Shown piece by piece: positions 44,873 to 54,031 of a stretch of 64,000 bases of DNA. The notes under the pieces were generated by a model. That model did no database searches. It saw nothing but the letters and a program-made list of their open reading frames with translations, and was not told where the DNA came from. The translations under genes and the position numbers were made by a program. This DNA is from Chryseobacterium sp. (GTDB taxonomy: Bacteria > Bacteroidota > Bacteroidia > Flavobacteriales > Weeksellaceae), in contig NZ_JAFAJM010000016.1 of NCBI RefSeq assembly GCF_019236175.1, forward strand, positions 26,638 through 90,637, written 5' to 3'. Positions within the stretch are counted from its first letter, which is position 1; each line of letters starts with the position of its first letter.

Positions 44873-45103
44873 TTACCTTTTCTTCATTCCGGTTCCTGCA
44901 AGGGAACTGATGAATACAAGACCAAAGCCGATATAAGCGGCAAATGCGGTCAGATATATGATTAAGCTGTTAAAGCTTGGTTTTGAGGTATATACCAATA
45001 CAGAAAAAGCAGCAAAACTCAATACCAAAAGCAGGCTCCAGATATGCATTTTTGCAGCATCTTCATTTCTCTTAAAAATCATTTCAAAAAAGTCTCTCAT
45101 CAT
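44873..45103 (-). CDS. Small membrane protein of unknown function
   Basis: The 76-residue protein has two hydrophobic helices (IWSLLLVLSFAAFSVLVY and IIYLTAFAAYIGFGLVFISS split) linked by a short polar turn, a positively charged N-terminal tail and a KKR end, predicting a double-spanning inner-membrane protein. Nothing identifies its role. Confidence 0.6.
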   Translation of the reverse strand: MMRDFFEMIFKRNEDAAKMHIWSLLLVLSFAAFSVLVYTSKPSFNSLIIYLTAFAAYIGFGLVFISSLAGTGMKKR

Positions 45104-45854
45104 TACTAATATTTTAAGGGTTATACATTAATTTATATGGATAAGCAGCTGTCTTTCATGGTAAAAAGAATAGAATTCTCTTACTTGGCTAAGGTTCATG
45201 GAGACATACCGTTTATTTATAAGATTGTACCCATAGCATTACGCTTGGGGCAGATCAATACAATTTAGAATCATCAATGATTCATGGGTGAAAAGATACC
45301 TGTTAGATACGGGGCATATAAATGCTGTGAAAAATCAACCGAGGGTTAATTGATCACGTTCCCGTATCTTTTACGGCATCGTAGAAAAAAAAGGATCATA
45401 TACTCAGATATGAACTTGAATCAGTGGAAAACTGAAAATCCACAGAAAACCTTTTTTCTCATCCTTAGTGCTTTTTTATAATTTTTTCTCGAAAAAGAAC
45501 ATGCCAATATCATGCCAAACTGTCATTTTATTGATTAACACTTTGTTTGAAAGGTGTGTATTGTTTTGTTATTCAGTGTTTTGAGTCTGTTATTTCCTTA
45601 AACGAAGAAAAAGTAATTTTAAATGAGAATCTGATAATGGAAAAGAATATATTGGATATGCAGCTAATTTTCATTTCTAAAAATACCATGCCAGATATAA
45701 AACCGTAAAGATCCGTGTATTCCTTTAATGGTAATTTGCCTATATTATAGTATTATAGGGACGGGCTTTAGTCTGTTTATTTATAAATTATTTTTCGCCA
45801 AAACCTGTTTTTTTATTTGCCACGAATGCACGGATAAATGAGATCGGAAAAAAT
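45104..45854. repeat. Gap with decayed palindromic repeats
   Basis: About 750 bp with no credible gene. It contains a degenerate palindrome (cccatagc near 45229, gcttgggg near 45242), a 9-bp perfect pair agatacggg (45305-45313) and cccgtatct (45361-45369) enclosing a second hairpin, a REP-like gggacgggctttagtctg near 45757, and a half-copy of the 2.2 kb palindrome (gccacgaatgcacgg near 45822). It looks like a site where repeats accumulated and decayed, though 45305-45369 could be a structured RNA. Confidence 0.5.
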
Positions 45855-45890
45855 AAAAGAGTCCATAAATATTCTTATGGACTCTTTTTT
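45855..45890. terminator. Terminator of the M28 peptidase cluster
   Basis: agagtccataa (45858-45868) pairs with ttatggactct (45875-45885), with T/A runs on both sides. It lies 26 bp after the last peptidase gene, read leftward. Confidence 0.85.
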
Positions 45891-45915
45891 ATCTAAACGG
45901 ATGTGTTATTTAGTA

Positions 45916-47274
45916 TTACCAGTTTTTGTCAATCATATAAATAATTTGAGTCAGTACAGTAGCTCCCAGTAAGAGTTCTCTTCTGTTTACCTTTTCAAAA
46001 GTATCTTCTTCTGTATGATGAATATCAAAATACCTTTGCGAATCAGGCATCAGTTCTGCAGCAGGAATTCCCATATCATGAAGCGGATAAAGATCTGTTC
46101 CGGAAAATCTTTCGTCAAAATTATAAACTCCGTAGGGAAGGAATAGTTGAGACCAGCTTCTGATCTGATTTCTTTTCGTATCATCCATATCCAGTGCAAT
46201 TCCTCTTGGCGAGAAACCACCGGCATCTGTTTCTATGGCAAAAAAATGCTTTTCATTTTTTTCTTTGGCTGTTTTACCATACTGAATACCTCCTTTTACT
46301 CCGTTTTCTTCGTTGGCGAAGCATACAACCCTGATGGTATGATTATTTTTAATACCCAGCTTTTTGAAAGTTCTCAGGACTTCAATACTCTGAACAATTC
46401 CTGCCCCGTCATCATGAGCGCCTTCGCCAACGTCCCATGAGTCAAGGTGTCCGCCAACGACGATTACGCTCTGGTCTTTTTTACCGGTAATTTCACCAAT
46501 CACGGAGTGGGAGAGTTTTTCACCTTTCATTCCGCAATTAGAATTAAGCTTCGCACTCATCTTTTGGTTTTTCAATAAAGCTTCCAGCTCGTCTGCGGTA
46601 GTACTTCCGATGGCAACAGCAGGAACTTTGGGTACATTATCTTCATAACGCATGGCACCGGTATGCGGAACGTCGTCAAAAGCGGAGGATAGAGACCGGA
46701 TAATAGCGAATTTTCCTCCTTTTTTCGCGGTTAAAGAAGCCGCTGTCGTTCTGTATTTGGCGGCATCACCATATCCTTTAAACGTTTCAATAAATGATTG
46801 ATTAAAAGGATAATTGAAGAATACAATTTTATCTTTTACTTCTTCTGCGGAAAGCTTGTCATATTCTTCCATAGATTTTACCATGATAATCTCTCCCGAA
46901 ATATCTTTACCTTTTGTCCCTTCAGAATTTCCTAGGGAAAGCATTTTGAGACTTTTCCATTTTCCGTCAGAGGTTTTGATGTGAAGGGATTCTTTTCCTC
47001 TTTCCCAGACCGGGATCATTACTTCCTGAAGCCATACTTTATCTGCACCGGCATCTTTAAGCTTTTGTTCGGCCCATTGTACTGATTTTTCGTAGGCGTT
47101 GGAGCCGCTTAAACGGTGTCCGATATTTTTGGTCAGTTCTCGTAATTCATTGTATCCTTTTCCATTGTTTAAAATCTCTACAGAAATCTTTTTGAACTGG
47201 ATAGAATCTTCTTTGGTCTGGCCAAAGGCTGTTACTCCTAAAAGGAGTACTAGGGTTCCTAATATCTTTTTCAT
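45916..47274 (-). CDS. Exported M28-type metallopeptidase (paralogue A)
   Basis: From the ATG at 47274 the protein has 452 residues and a signal peptide (MKKILGTLVLLLGVTAFGQ). M28 ligands are all visible: GGHLDSWD (His276), GAHDDGAG (Asp288), NEENG (general base Glu322 and ligand Glu323), ETDAGG (Asp350) and IHHTEEDTF (His). It resembles carboxypeptidase Q-like enzymes that cleave dipeptides or oligopeptides in the periplasm. It is the last of three tandem paralogues and very similar to the next. Confidence 0.9.
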   Translation of the reverse strand: MKKILGTLVLLLGVTAFGQTKEDSIQFKKISVEILNNGKGYNELRELTKNIGHRLSGSNAYEKSVQWAEQKLKDAGADKVWLQEVMIPVWERGKESLHIKTSDGKWKSLKMLSLGNSEGTKGKDISGEIIMVKSMEEYDKLSAEEVKDKIVFFNYPFNQSFIETFKGYGDAAKYRTTAASLTAKKGGKFAIIRSLSSAFDDVPHTGAMRYEDNVPKVPAVAIGSTTADELEALLKNQKMSAKLNSNCGMKGEKLSHSVIGEITGKKDQSVIVVGGHLDSWDVGEGAHDDGAGIVQSIEVLRTFKKLGIKNNHTIRVVCFANEENGVKGGIQYGKTAKEKNEKHFFAIETDAGGFSPRGIALDMDDTKRNQIRSWSQLFLPYGVYNFDERFSGTDLYPLHDMGIPAAELMPDSQRYFDIHHTEEDTFEKVNRRELLLGATVLTQIIYMIDKNW

Positions 47275-47276
47275 TG

Positions 47277-48638
47277 TTACCAATTTTTATCAATCATATA
47301 TATAAGTTGTGTCATTACTGCAGCGCCCAGTAATAATTCCCTCCGGTTCACTTTTTCAAAAGTGTCTTCTTCAGTGTGGTGAATATCAAAATAGCGCTGT
47401 GGATCAGGGACAAGTTCCGCCGTCGGAACACCCGCTTCATGTAACGGTGCAATATCCGATCCGGAGTATTTTCCCTCAAAATTATAGACTCCGTAAGGAA
47501 GAAAAAGTTGAGACCAGCTTCTGATCTGATTTCTTTTGGTGTCATCCATTTCGAGGGATATTCCGCGTGGTGAAAACCCTCCGGCGTCAGATTCTATGGC
47601 GAAAAGGTGTTTTTCATTGTTTTCCTGGGCTGTTTTGCCATATTGTTTTCCCCCTTTTGTTCCATTCTCCTCGTTGGCAAAGCAGACGACCCTGATGGTA
47701 TGGTTATTTGGTATTCCTAATTTCTTAAAAATTCTCAGTACCTCAATACTTTGTACGATTCCGGCGCCGTCATCATGGGCTCCTTCACCTACATCCCAGG
47801 AATCAAGATGCCCTCCGACAACAATAACGCTCTGGTCTTTTTTACCGGTAATTTCACCGATTACAGAATGAGAGCGTTTCTCGCCTTTCATTCCGCAACT
47901 GGAATTAAGTTTTGCAGTAATCTTCCGGGCTTTCACTAAGGCTTCCAGTTCGTCTGCTGTGGTATTCCCGATGGCTACAGCCGGAACTTTAGGAATATTG
48001 TCTTCATAACGCATGACGCCGGTATGCGGAATGTCATCAAATGCAGAGGACAGCGATCTTATAATGGCAAATTTTCCGCCTTTTTTAGCGGTTAAAGAAG
48101 CTGCTGTTCTCCTATAGGCCCCCGCATCCCTGTAAGCGATGAAAGTCTGTACATATTCCTGGTTAAAAGGATAATTAAAGAAAACAATTTTATCTTTTAC
48201 TTTTTCTGCGGGAAGTTTATCATACTCATCCAGTGACTTTACCATGATGATTTCTCCCGAAACATCTTTGCCTTTTGTTCCTTCAGAATTTCCTAGGGAA
48301 AGCATTTTGAGACTTTTCCATTTTCCGTCGGAGGTTTTGATGTGAAGGGATTCTTTTCCTCTTTCCCAGACCGGGATCATTACTTCCTGAAGCCACACTT
48401 TATCTGCACCGGCGTCTTTAATTTTTTGCTCGGCCCATTGTACAGATTTTTCATAAGCTTCAGAGCCGCTTAAACGATGGCCGATGGTTTTGGTGAGTTC
48501 TCTCAGTTCATTGTAGCCTTTGCCGTTATTCAGAATTTCGGTGGAAATTTTGCTGAACTGTATAGAGTCTTCTTTGGTCTGACCGGATAAAAAGGCAATT
48601 CCAAGACTTAATAAGGATAGGTGTAAGATTTTCTTCAT
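47277..48638 (-). CDS. Exported M28-type metallopeptidase (paralogue B)
   Basis: The 453-residue protein has a signal peptide (MKKILHLSLLSLGIAFLSGQ) and the same complete metal set as paralogue A (GGHLDSWD, GAHDDGAG, NEENG, SDAGG, HHTEEDTF). The two proteins are nearly identical over long stretches, with a block of almost identical DNA at 48272-48413. It overlaps no neighbour but is separated from paralogue A by 2 bp and from paralogue C by 1 bp, so all three are one operon. Confidence 0.9.
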   Translation of the reverse strand: MKKILHLSLLSLGIAFLSGQTKEDSIQFSKISTEILNNGKGYNELRELTKTIGHRLSGSEAYEKSVQWAEQKIKDAGADKVWLQEVMIPVWERGKESLHIKTSDGKWKSLKMLSLGNSEGTKGKDVSGEIIMVKSLDEYDKLPAEKVKDKIVFFNYPFNQEYVQTFIAYRDAGAYRRTAASLTAKKGGKFAIIRSLSSAFDDIPHTGVMRYEDNIPKVPAVAIGNTTADELEALVKARKITAKLNSSCGMKGEKRSHSVIGEITGKKDQSVIVVGGHLDSWDVGEGAHDDGAGIVQSIEVLRIFKKLGIPNNHTIRVVCFANEENGTKGGKQYGKTAQENNEKHLFAIESDAGGFSPRGISLEMDDTKRNQIRSWSQLFLPYGVYNFEGKYSGSDIAPLHEAGVPTAELVPDPQRYFDIHHTEEDTFEKVNRRELLLGAAVMTQLIYMIDKNW

Positions 48639-48639
48639 G

Positions 48640-50046
48640 TTACCAGTTTTTATCGATCATGAAAATTAATTGGGTCATGGCTACTGCTCCCAGTAGAAGT
48701 TCTCTTTTATTGACTTTGTCAAAAGTATCTTGCTCGGAATGATGGTAATCAAAATACCTTTGTGTATCTACCACAAGTTCTGCTAAAGGGATATCCAGTT
48801 TTTTTAAAGGTGAAATATCCTGAATTGCTTCTGTCTGGTCAAAATCATATACGCCATAGGGAAGGAAATATTCTTTCCATGGATAAACCAGTTTTCGTCT
48901 TTGTGGTGACATATCCAAAGAAAATCCTCTTGGAGAATATCCTCCGGCATCAGTACCTAAGGCGAATATGTGCTTTTCCTCTTTCTTTTTCACGTAGGCT
49001 GCATACATTTCACGGCCTTGTCCGCCGTTTTCACTATTGGCGTATAAAACAACACGAATGGTATGATTGTTTTCATATCCAAGTGCTTTCAATGTTCTTA
49101 AAACCTCGATACACTGGACAACTCCTGTTCCGTCATCAATTGCACCTTCACCGATATCCCATGAATCAAGCTGAGCGCCTAATACAATTACTTTAGAATC
49201 TTTTTTACCCTGAATTTCAGCAATGATATTGGGATTAGTGGTGTCGCCTTTTGACTCGGCATTCATGTTGATTTTCGCAGTGATTTTTTGCTTTTTTACG
49301 AGTTTTTCCAACTCATCCGCTGATCTTACTCCAATGGATAAAGCGGGAATTTTAACTTTATCATCCGGTTCATAATAAATCATTTTGGCATGAGGGGTAT
49401 CATCACCGGCCGTTGTTAGTGATCTTATAATTAATGCTTTTGCGCCTGTTTTAGCAATGACAGAAGCGGAAATTAATTTTGATTTTGCAGCCAGTAAATA
49501 AGCATCACTGGTATTGATCGTTTTCGGATCCATAGGAACGTTTACGAAAACTATTTTGTCTTTCAACTGGCCTATTGACATTGCATTGAGCTCGGAAGTG
49601 GAATTAATTAAGGTAATTTCACCAATAAGATCTTTACCTCCTGTACCTTCGGAGTTTCCGAAAGAAAGCATTTTGATATTTTTCCAATCTCCGTTTCCGG
49701 CTTTTATCTGGAGAGATTCTTTCCCTCTGATCCAGACCGGAGCTTTGGCTTCCTGTCTCCAGATCATATTGATACCAATTTCTTTGAATTTTTTTTCTGC
49801 CCATTCTACTGCTCTTGCATAGCCGGGAGTTGCACTAAAACGAGGGCCGATACCTTTTGTCAGCTCTCCAAGGTTATCATAAGCCTTGCCGTTGGTCATG
49901 ATCTCGTCTGAGATATTTTCGAATTCTTTATGGTAATTTAATTTTACAGGAATCGCTGTTCTGCCGGCCGGCTTTTTCTGGGGCTTTTTCTGAGAAAATA
50001 AAAATCCACTCAAAAAGAGTGGAAGTATAATGAATGTTTTTTTCAT
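48640..50046 (-). CDS. Exported M28-like protein with altered active site (paralogue C)
   Basis: The 468-residue protein has a signal peptide and the same fold as its neighbours, but the first zinc His is Gln292 (GAQLDSWD) and the catalytic general base Glu is Ser338 (NSENG). The other ligands (Asp305, Glu339, Asp366 and the C-terminal His pair) are kept. I infer loss of normal peptidase activity, possibly a binding or regulatory role. An extra basic KKPQKKP stretch follows the signal peptide. It is the first gene of the operon. Confidence 0.85.
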   Translation of the reverse strand: MKKTFIILPLFLSGFLFSQKKPQKKPAGRTAIPVKLNYHKEFENISDEIMTNGKAYDNLGELTKGIGPRFSATPGYARAVEWAEKKFKEIGINMIWRQEAKAPVWIRGKESLQIKAGNGDWKNIKMLSFGNSEGTGGKDLIGEITLINSTSELNAMSIGQLKDKIVFVNVPMDPKTINTSDAYLLAAKSKLISASVIAKTGAKALIIRSLTTAGDDTPHAKMIYYEPDDKVKIPALSIGVRSADELEKLVKKQKITAKINMNAESKGDTTNPNIIAEIQGKKDSKVIVLGAQLDSWDIGEGAIDDGTGVVQCIEVLRTLKALGYENNHTIRVVLYANSENGGQGREMYAAYVKKKEEKHIFALGTDAGGYSPRGFSLDMSPQRRKLVYPWKEYFLPYGVYDFDQTEAIQDISPLKKLDIPLAELVVDTQRYFDYHHSEQDTFDKVNKRELLLGAVAMTQLIFMIDKNW

Positions 50047-50101
50047 TTTTTATTTACCTTTCTTTTTCCGATGATAAAAGTAGGGAAAAAATAGGAATTT
50101 A

Positions 50102-51346
50102 TTAAGGTTTCATGTCGTACATTAGTAAAGCTGTAACCAATTTCGGCTCAATAAATGTACATTTTGGCGGCATACTCAGTTTTAAATCTGAAATTTTAAT
50201 CATGTCATTAAAACTTACCGGATAGATTCCAAAACCTACTTTACCTTCGCCGCTGTCTATTTTTTCTTTTAAAATATTGATTCCGTTGATATTGGAGGTT
50301 CCTTTTACATAAGAAATCATTTCAGAGCTGTCAGGGTCTTCAATTTTCAGAATATCTTTGAAAATATATTTGTCTAACAGGTGGTGGTCCAGATTATCCA
50401 GAGACATTTCTTTTGAACGAAGGTCATGCTTTACGTGAAGAGAGTAGAATTTACCATCCATATACATAGAAATATGGAATTTCTGTGACGGATAGTAAGG
50501 AGTTTCTCCTTTTTCATGGATCAGGAAATATTGTTCAAGTTCTTTTAGGAACTGTTCGCCGGAAACACCATTCATGTCATGTAAAATCCTGTTGTAGTCA
50601 TGAATTTTAATAGACTGGTTAGAGACGATGAAGCTGTATACGAAGTTGTAAAGCTCCGTACCGTTATGTCTTTTATTTTTCTCTTTATGGCGTTTTGCGT
50701 TGAGTGCGGTAGATCCGATTCTGTGGTGTCCGTCTGCAATATAAAATGAGTCAATCTGATCGATTACTTCTTTGAATTGCTGAAGTTTAAGGCGGTTGTC
50801 TATTCTCCAGATTTTGTGTCTGATCCCGATGGAATCCGTATGGTTAAAAATAGGGACATTTTTTTCCTCATGATTCATCAGCAGCTCAATTTTCGAGTTG
50901 GCAGGGTAGGTAAGCAATACCGGTTCGGCCTGCAGGCTTACTTTCTCAAGGTAATGGGCTAGTTTTTCTTTTTTCTGAGGAATGGTACTTTCATGTCTTT
51001 TGATTTTTCCATTCCAGAAATCTTCAATACTGGCTAATCCCAGAAGTCCTCTGAAAACCTGTTTATTGGGGTATATTTGCTCATAAAGGTAATAAGCGGA
51101 ACTGTCCTGGACTAATTTTTTTTCGTCCAGAAGCTCTTCAAATGTAGAACGGATCTTCCTCAGATTCCGGTCAATATCTTTAGATTTACTTACAACATAA
51201 GGTTTAATCATATTGATGTAAGTATTTTCAACTTGGGCCTTCTCTGCAATCTCTTCCTGGGTGAAATTATCCAGTGGGTGTGTAGGGAAAGTACTCTCCA
51301 AGTCTTTATGAGGTCGTATTCCACGGAAAGGTTTAAAAACAGGCAT
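50102..51346 (-). CDS. DUF1015-family protein
   Basis: The 414-residue protein starts MPVFKPFRGIRPHKD and contains FYIADGHHRIGSTAL around residue 205, the family signature (ADGHHR). DUF1015 proteins are often found with serine-synthesis genes, as here: it lies 2 bp after serA. A role as a serine kinase-like enzyme has been proposed for related archaeal proteins; for this one the function is inference. Confidence 0.88.
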   Translation of the reverse strand: MPVFKPFRGIRPHKDLESTFPTHPLDNFTQEEIAEKAQVENTYINMIKPYVVSKSKDIDRNLRKIRSTFEELLDEKKLVQDSSAYYLYEQIYPNKQVFRGLLGLASIEDFWNGKIKRHESTIPQKKEKLAHYLEKVSLQAEPVLLTYPANSKIELLMNHEEKNVPIFNHTDSIGIRHKIWRIDNRLKLQQFKEVIDQIDSFYIADGHHRIGSTALNAKRHKEKNKRHNGTELYNFVYSFIVSNQSIKIHDYNRILHDMNGVSGEQFLKELEQYFLIHEKGETPYYPSQKFHISMYMDGKFYSLHVKHDLRSKEMSLDNLDHHLLDKYIFKDILKIEDPDSSEMISYVKGTSNINGINILKEKIDSGEGKVGFGIYPVSFNDMIKISDLKLSMPPKCTFIEPKLVTALLMYDMKP

Positions 51347-51348
51347 AT

Positions 51349-52314
51349 TTATCTTATAGTTTCTTTTTGTAGCTTAATAATTTGTTCTGCAAGTTCGACT
51401 CCGATTTTCTCTTGCGCATCCACTGTATTACCTCCAACATGAGGAGAAAGTGATAATGCCGGGTTCATCAGTAAAGGTAATTCCGGGTTGGGCTCATTTT
51501 CAAAAACATCCAATGCGGCTCCCGCGACCTTACCTGATTCTATAAAATCGATAAGTGCTACTTCATTCATTACCCCCCCTCTTGCAGTATTTACAATATA
51601 GACTCCGTCTTTCATTTTCTCAAACTGAGGGGTGTCTATAATATATTCATTCGTTTTTGGAGTATTGATACTGATGAAATCCGATTCTTTAAGGAATGCA
51701 TCCGTATCATTGGTGGAAGTGATCTCAAAACTGACAGATTGTCCGTCAAAGAAATCCAGACTAAGAACTTCTGTTCTTGGGCTTCTCGTAAGAACTTTTA
51801 CTTTCATTCCTAAAGAGATTCCAATTTTTACCACTTCCTGGCCGATATTTCCAAAGCCAATAACTCCTAATGTTTTTCCTGAAAGTTCATATGCGTTGCT
51901 GAATGACTTTTTCATCGCATTGAAATGCGTTTCGCCTTCTAAAGGCATCAGCCTGTTTGATTCGTGAAGGAATCTCGCCAATGAAAAGAAGTGTCCGAAA
52001 ACCAGTTCTGCTACAGATTTTGAAGATGCTGTCGGGGTATTGATAATCTTTATCCCTTTGCTTTTTGCATATTCAACATCAATATTATCCATTCCGATAC
52101 CGCCTCTTCCTATCATTTGAAGACCGGGGCATGCATCAATCAGATCTCGTCTTACTTTTGTTGCACTTCTTACCAGAAGAACATCCACGTTATTATCGTT
52201 GATAAATTTAATAACGTGATCTTGGGCCACTCTATTGTCCAGGATCTCAATTCCGGCCTCTTTTAGGGCCTGTTCACCTGCTTTTGAAATTCCATCGTTT
52301 GCTAAAACTTTCAT
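51349..52314 (-). CDS. serA: D-3-phosphoglycerate dehydrogenase, short form
   Basis: The 321-residue D-2-hydroxyacid dehydrogenase has the NAD motif GVIGFGNIGQEV near 140, IVNTARGGVMNE near 230 and the catalytic His in LSPHVGGNT. It lacks the C-terminal ACT domain used for serine feedback in long SerA forms. Genomic position between serC and DUF1015 supports phosphoglycerate as substrate, giving serine synthesis. Confidence 0.92.
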   Translation of the reverse strand: MKVLANDGISKAGEQALKEAGIEILDNRVAQDHVIKFINDNNVDVLLVRSATKVRRDLIDACPGLQMIGRGGIGMDNIDVEYAKSKGIKIINTPTASSKSVAELVFGHFFSLARFLHESNRLMPLEGETHFNAMKKSFSNAYELSGKTLGVIGFGNIGQEVVKIGISLGMKVKVLTRSPRTEVLSLDFFDGQSVSFEITSTNDTDAFLKESDFISINTPKTNEYIIDTPQFEKMKDGVYIVNTARGGVMNEVALIDFIESGKVAGAALDVFENEPNPELPLLMNPALSLSPHVGGNTVDAQEKIGVELAEQIIKLQKETIR

Positions 52315-52324
52315 GTGTTATTTG

Positions 52325-52421
52325 ATTTAAAGACTGAAAAATTAAAATTTCCCATATTTTAAAACTGGGGCGCAAATTAATAAATTTAAATGAACTGCTT
52401 TCAATTTTTCAGTCTTTGAAT
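52325..52421. repeat. 15-bp perfect inverted repeat between serC and serA
   Basis: aaagactgaaaaatt (52329-52343) and aatttttcagtcttt (52403-52417) are perfect reverse complements with about 59 nt between, extendable at the base by a few pairs. It lies between co-oriented genes of one pathway. Confidence 0.75.
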
Positions 52422-52436
52422 TTTTTAATGCTTAAA

Positions 52437-53501
52437 TTATTTGATAGATTTCATAACATCTACCAAAACCTGTACACTTTCGATTGTCAAGGCATTGTAA
52501 AGACTTGCTCTGTAGCCGCCTAAACTTCTGTGTCCGTTTAAACCACTGATTCCTGCAGCTTTCCATGCGGTATCAAATTCTTCTTTTTTACTTTCATCTG
52601 TAATGTTGAAAGAAACGTTCATTAATGAGCGGTCTTCTTTTACACAGAAGGTTTCGAATAAAGGGTTGCTGTCAATTTCATCATACAAAAGTTTAGCTTT
52701 TGCTTCGTTTCTCTTTTCTGCAGCAGCAATTCCCCCATTGTTTTCAAGATGCTGAAGAGTTAATAAAGACGCATATATAGGAAATACCGGTGGTGTATTG
52801 TACATTGATTCTTTGGCGATATGTTGGGAATAATCCAGCATGGATAGCATATTTTCTCTTCCTGTTTTACCAAGAATATCTTTTTTTACAACCACTAAAG
52901 TAACTCCTGCAGGGCCCATATTTTTCTGAGCACCAGCATAGATTAAATCAAATTTCGAGAAATCCAGCTGTCTGGAAAAAATATCAGAACTCATATCACA
53001 AACCATTAGTGTATCCACTTCAGGGAAGTTTTTCATCTGAGTTCCGTAAATGGTATTGTTTGATGTACAATGGAAGTAATCATAGTCTGAACCTACACTA
53101 TAATTTTTAGGGATGAATGAATAATTTTCTTCTTTTGAAGAACCCACTACATCTACGGTTCCTAATTTTTTTGCTTCTTTGATGGCTCCGGCAGCCCAGG
53201 TTCCCGTATCGAGATAAGCGGCTTTACCACCTACTTTCATCAGGTTATACGGAACCATTGCAAACTGCATACTGGCACCGCTTCCTAAATAAAGTACTTC
53301 GTAGTCATCTCCCAGATTCATCAGCCTTTTTACAATAGCACGTGCTTCGTCCATTACGGCAACGAAATCTTTGCTTCTGTGCGAAATTTCAAGAAGTGAT
53401 AATCCGATCCCATTAAAATCTAAAATAGCCTGTGCTGATTTTTCAAATACTTCCTGAGGTAAGATACATGGTCCTGCGCTGAAGTTGTGCTTTTTGTTCA
53501 T
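52437..53501 (-). CDS. serC: Phosphoserine aminotransferase
   Basis: The 354-residue PLP enzyme starts NFSAGPCILPQEVFEKS and has LLEISHRSKDF, LGSGASMQFAM, DMSSDIFSRQLDFSKFD, and YAGAQKNMGPAGV with the PLP Lys. It makes phosphoserine from 3-phosphohydroxypyruvate. Length is normal. serA follows downstream. Confidence 0.96.
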   Translation of the reverse strand: MNKKHNFSAGPCILPQEVFEKSAQAILDFNGIGLSLLEISHRSKDFVAVMDEARAIVKRLMNLGDDYEVLYLGSGASMQFAMVPYNLMKVGGKAAYLDTGTWAAGAIKEAKKLGTVDVVGSSKEENYSFIPKNYSVGSDYDYFHCTSNNTIYGTQMKNFPEVDTLMVCDMSSDIFSRQLDFSKFDLIYAGAQKNMGPAGVTLVVVKKDILGKTGRENMLSMLDYSQHIAKESMYNTPPVFPIYASLLTLQHLENNGGIAAAEKRNEAKAKLLYDEIDSNPLFETFCVKEDRSLMNVSFNITDESKKEEFDTAWKAAGISGLNGHRSLGGYRASLYNALTIESVQVLVDVMKSIK

Positions 53502-53584
53502 ATTTTATTTTTTTGGTTGTTGCCGGGAATTTACATCCCTGTGGGTTCATTTTCGTTTTTTACTAAACGCTTGAATTTATGGTT

Positions 53585-53620
53585 AAAAAAACCGTCTCAC
53601 AGATGATGAGACGGATTTTT
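53585..53620. terminator. Terminator of the ferredoxin gene
   Basis: ccgtctca (53592-53599) pairs with tgagacgg (53607-53614); T-runs lie on both sides. Read leftward it closes the ferredoxin gene and separates it from serC. Confidence 0.88.
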
Positions 53621-53621
53621 T

Positions 53622-53972
53622 TTATTCGCCGTGTAAGAACGCTTTTTTGTTAAGCAGAGTCTCTTCAGATTCTACATGGTCTTCATCAGGCACACAGCAG
53701 TCTACCGGACATACTGCAGCGCACTGTGGCTCTTCATGGAAGCCTTTACATTCCGTACATTTGTCTGTTACGATGAAATATACATCATCACTTACGGGTT
53801 CCTGAGGTGCATCAGCATCTACAGTAAGTCCTGACGGCATTGTAATTGTACCTTGCAGGGTAGTACCATCAGAAGCTTTCCAATCTACAGCTCCTTCATA
53901 TATTGCATTGTTTGGGCATTCAGGTTCACAGGCCCCACAGTTAATGCATTCATCAGTTATTTTAATAGCCAT
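53622..53972 (-). CDS. Dicluster (2x[4Fe-4S]) ferredoxin
   Basis: The 116-residue protein has two cluster motifs, CINCGACEPECPN at the start and CTECKGFHEEPQCAAVCPVDC near residue 70-95 (split), with an inserted beta region between. Extra Cys residues near the second motif are typical of the Bacteroidota version. It is an electron carrier in the cytoplasm, divergent from the acyl-CoA reductase-like gene. Confidence 0.95.
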   Translation of the reverse strand: MAIKITDECINCGACEPECPNNAIYEGAVDWKASDGTTLQGTITMPSGLTVDADAPQEPVSDDVYFIVTDKCTECKGFHEEPQCAAVCPVDCCVPDEDHVESEETLLNKKAFLHGE

Positions 53973-53985
53973 CGCTAATTTTTTT

Positions 53986-53993
53986 TAAATTTG
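53986..53993 (+). promoter_or_regulatory. Predicted -7 box of the LuxC-like reductase gene
   Basis: TAAATTTG lies 38 bp before the ATG in the short ferredoxin/reductase divergent spacer. Confidence 0.45.
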
Positions 53994-54031
53994 CACAAAA
54001 TTACAAAATATTCCCCAATTTTAAAGTAATT

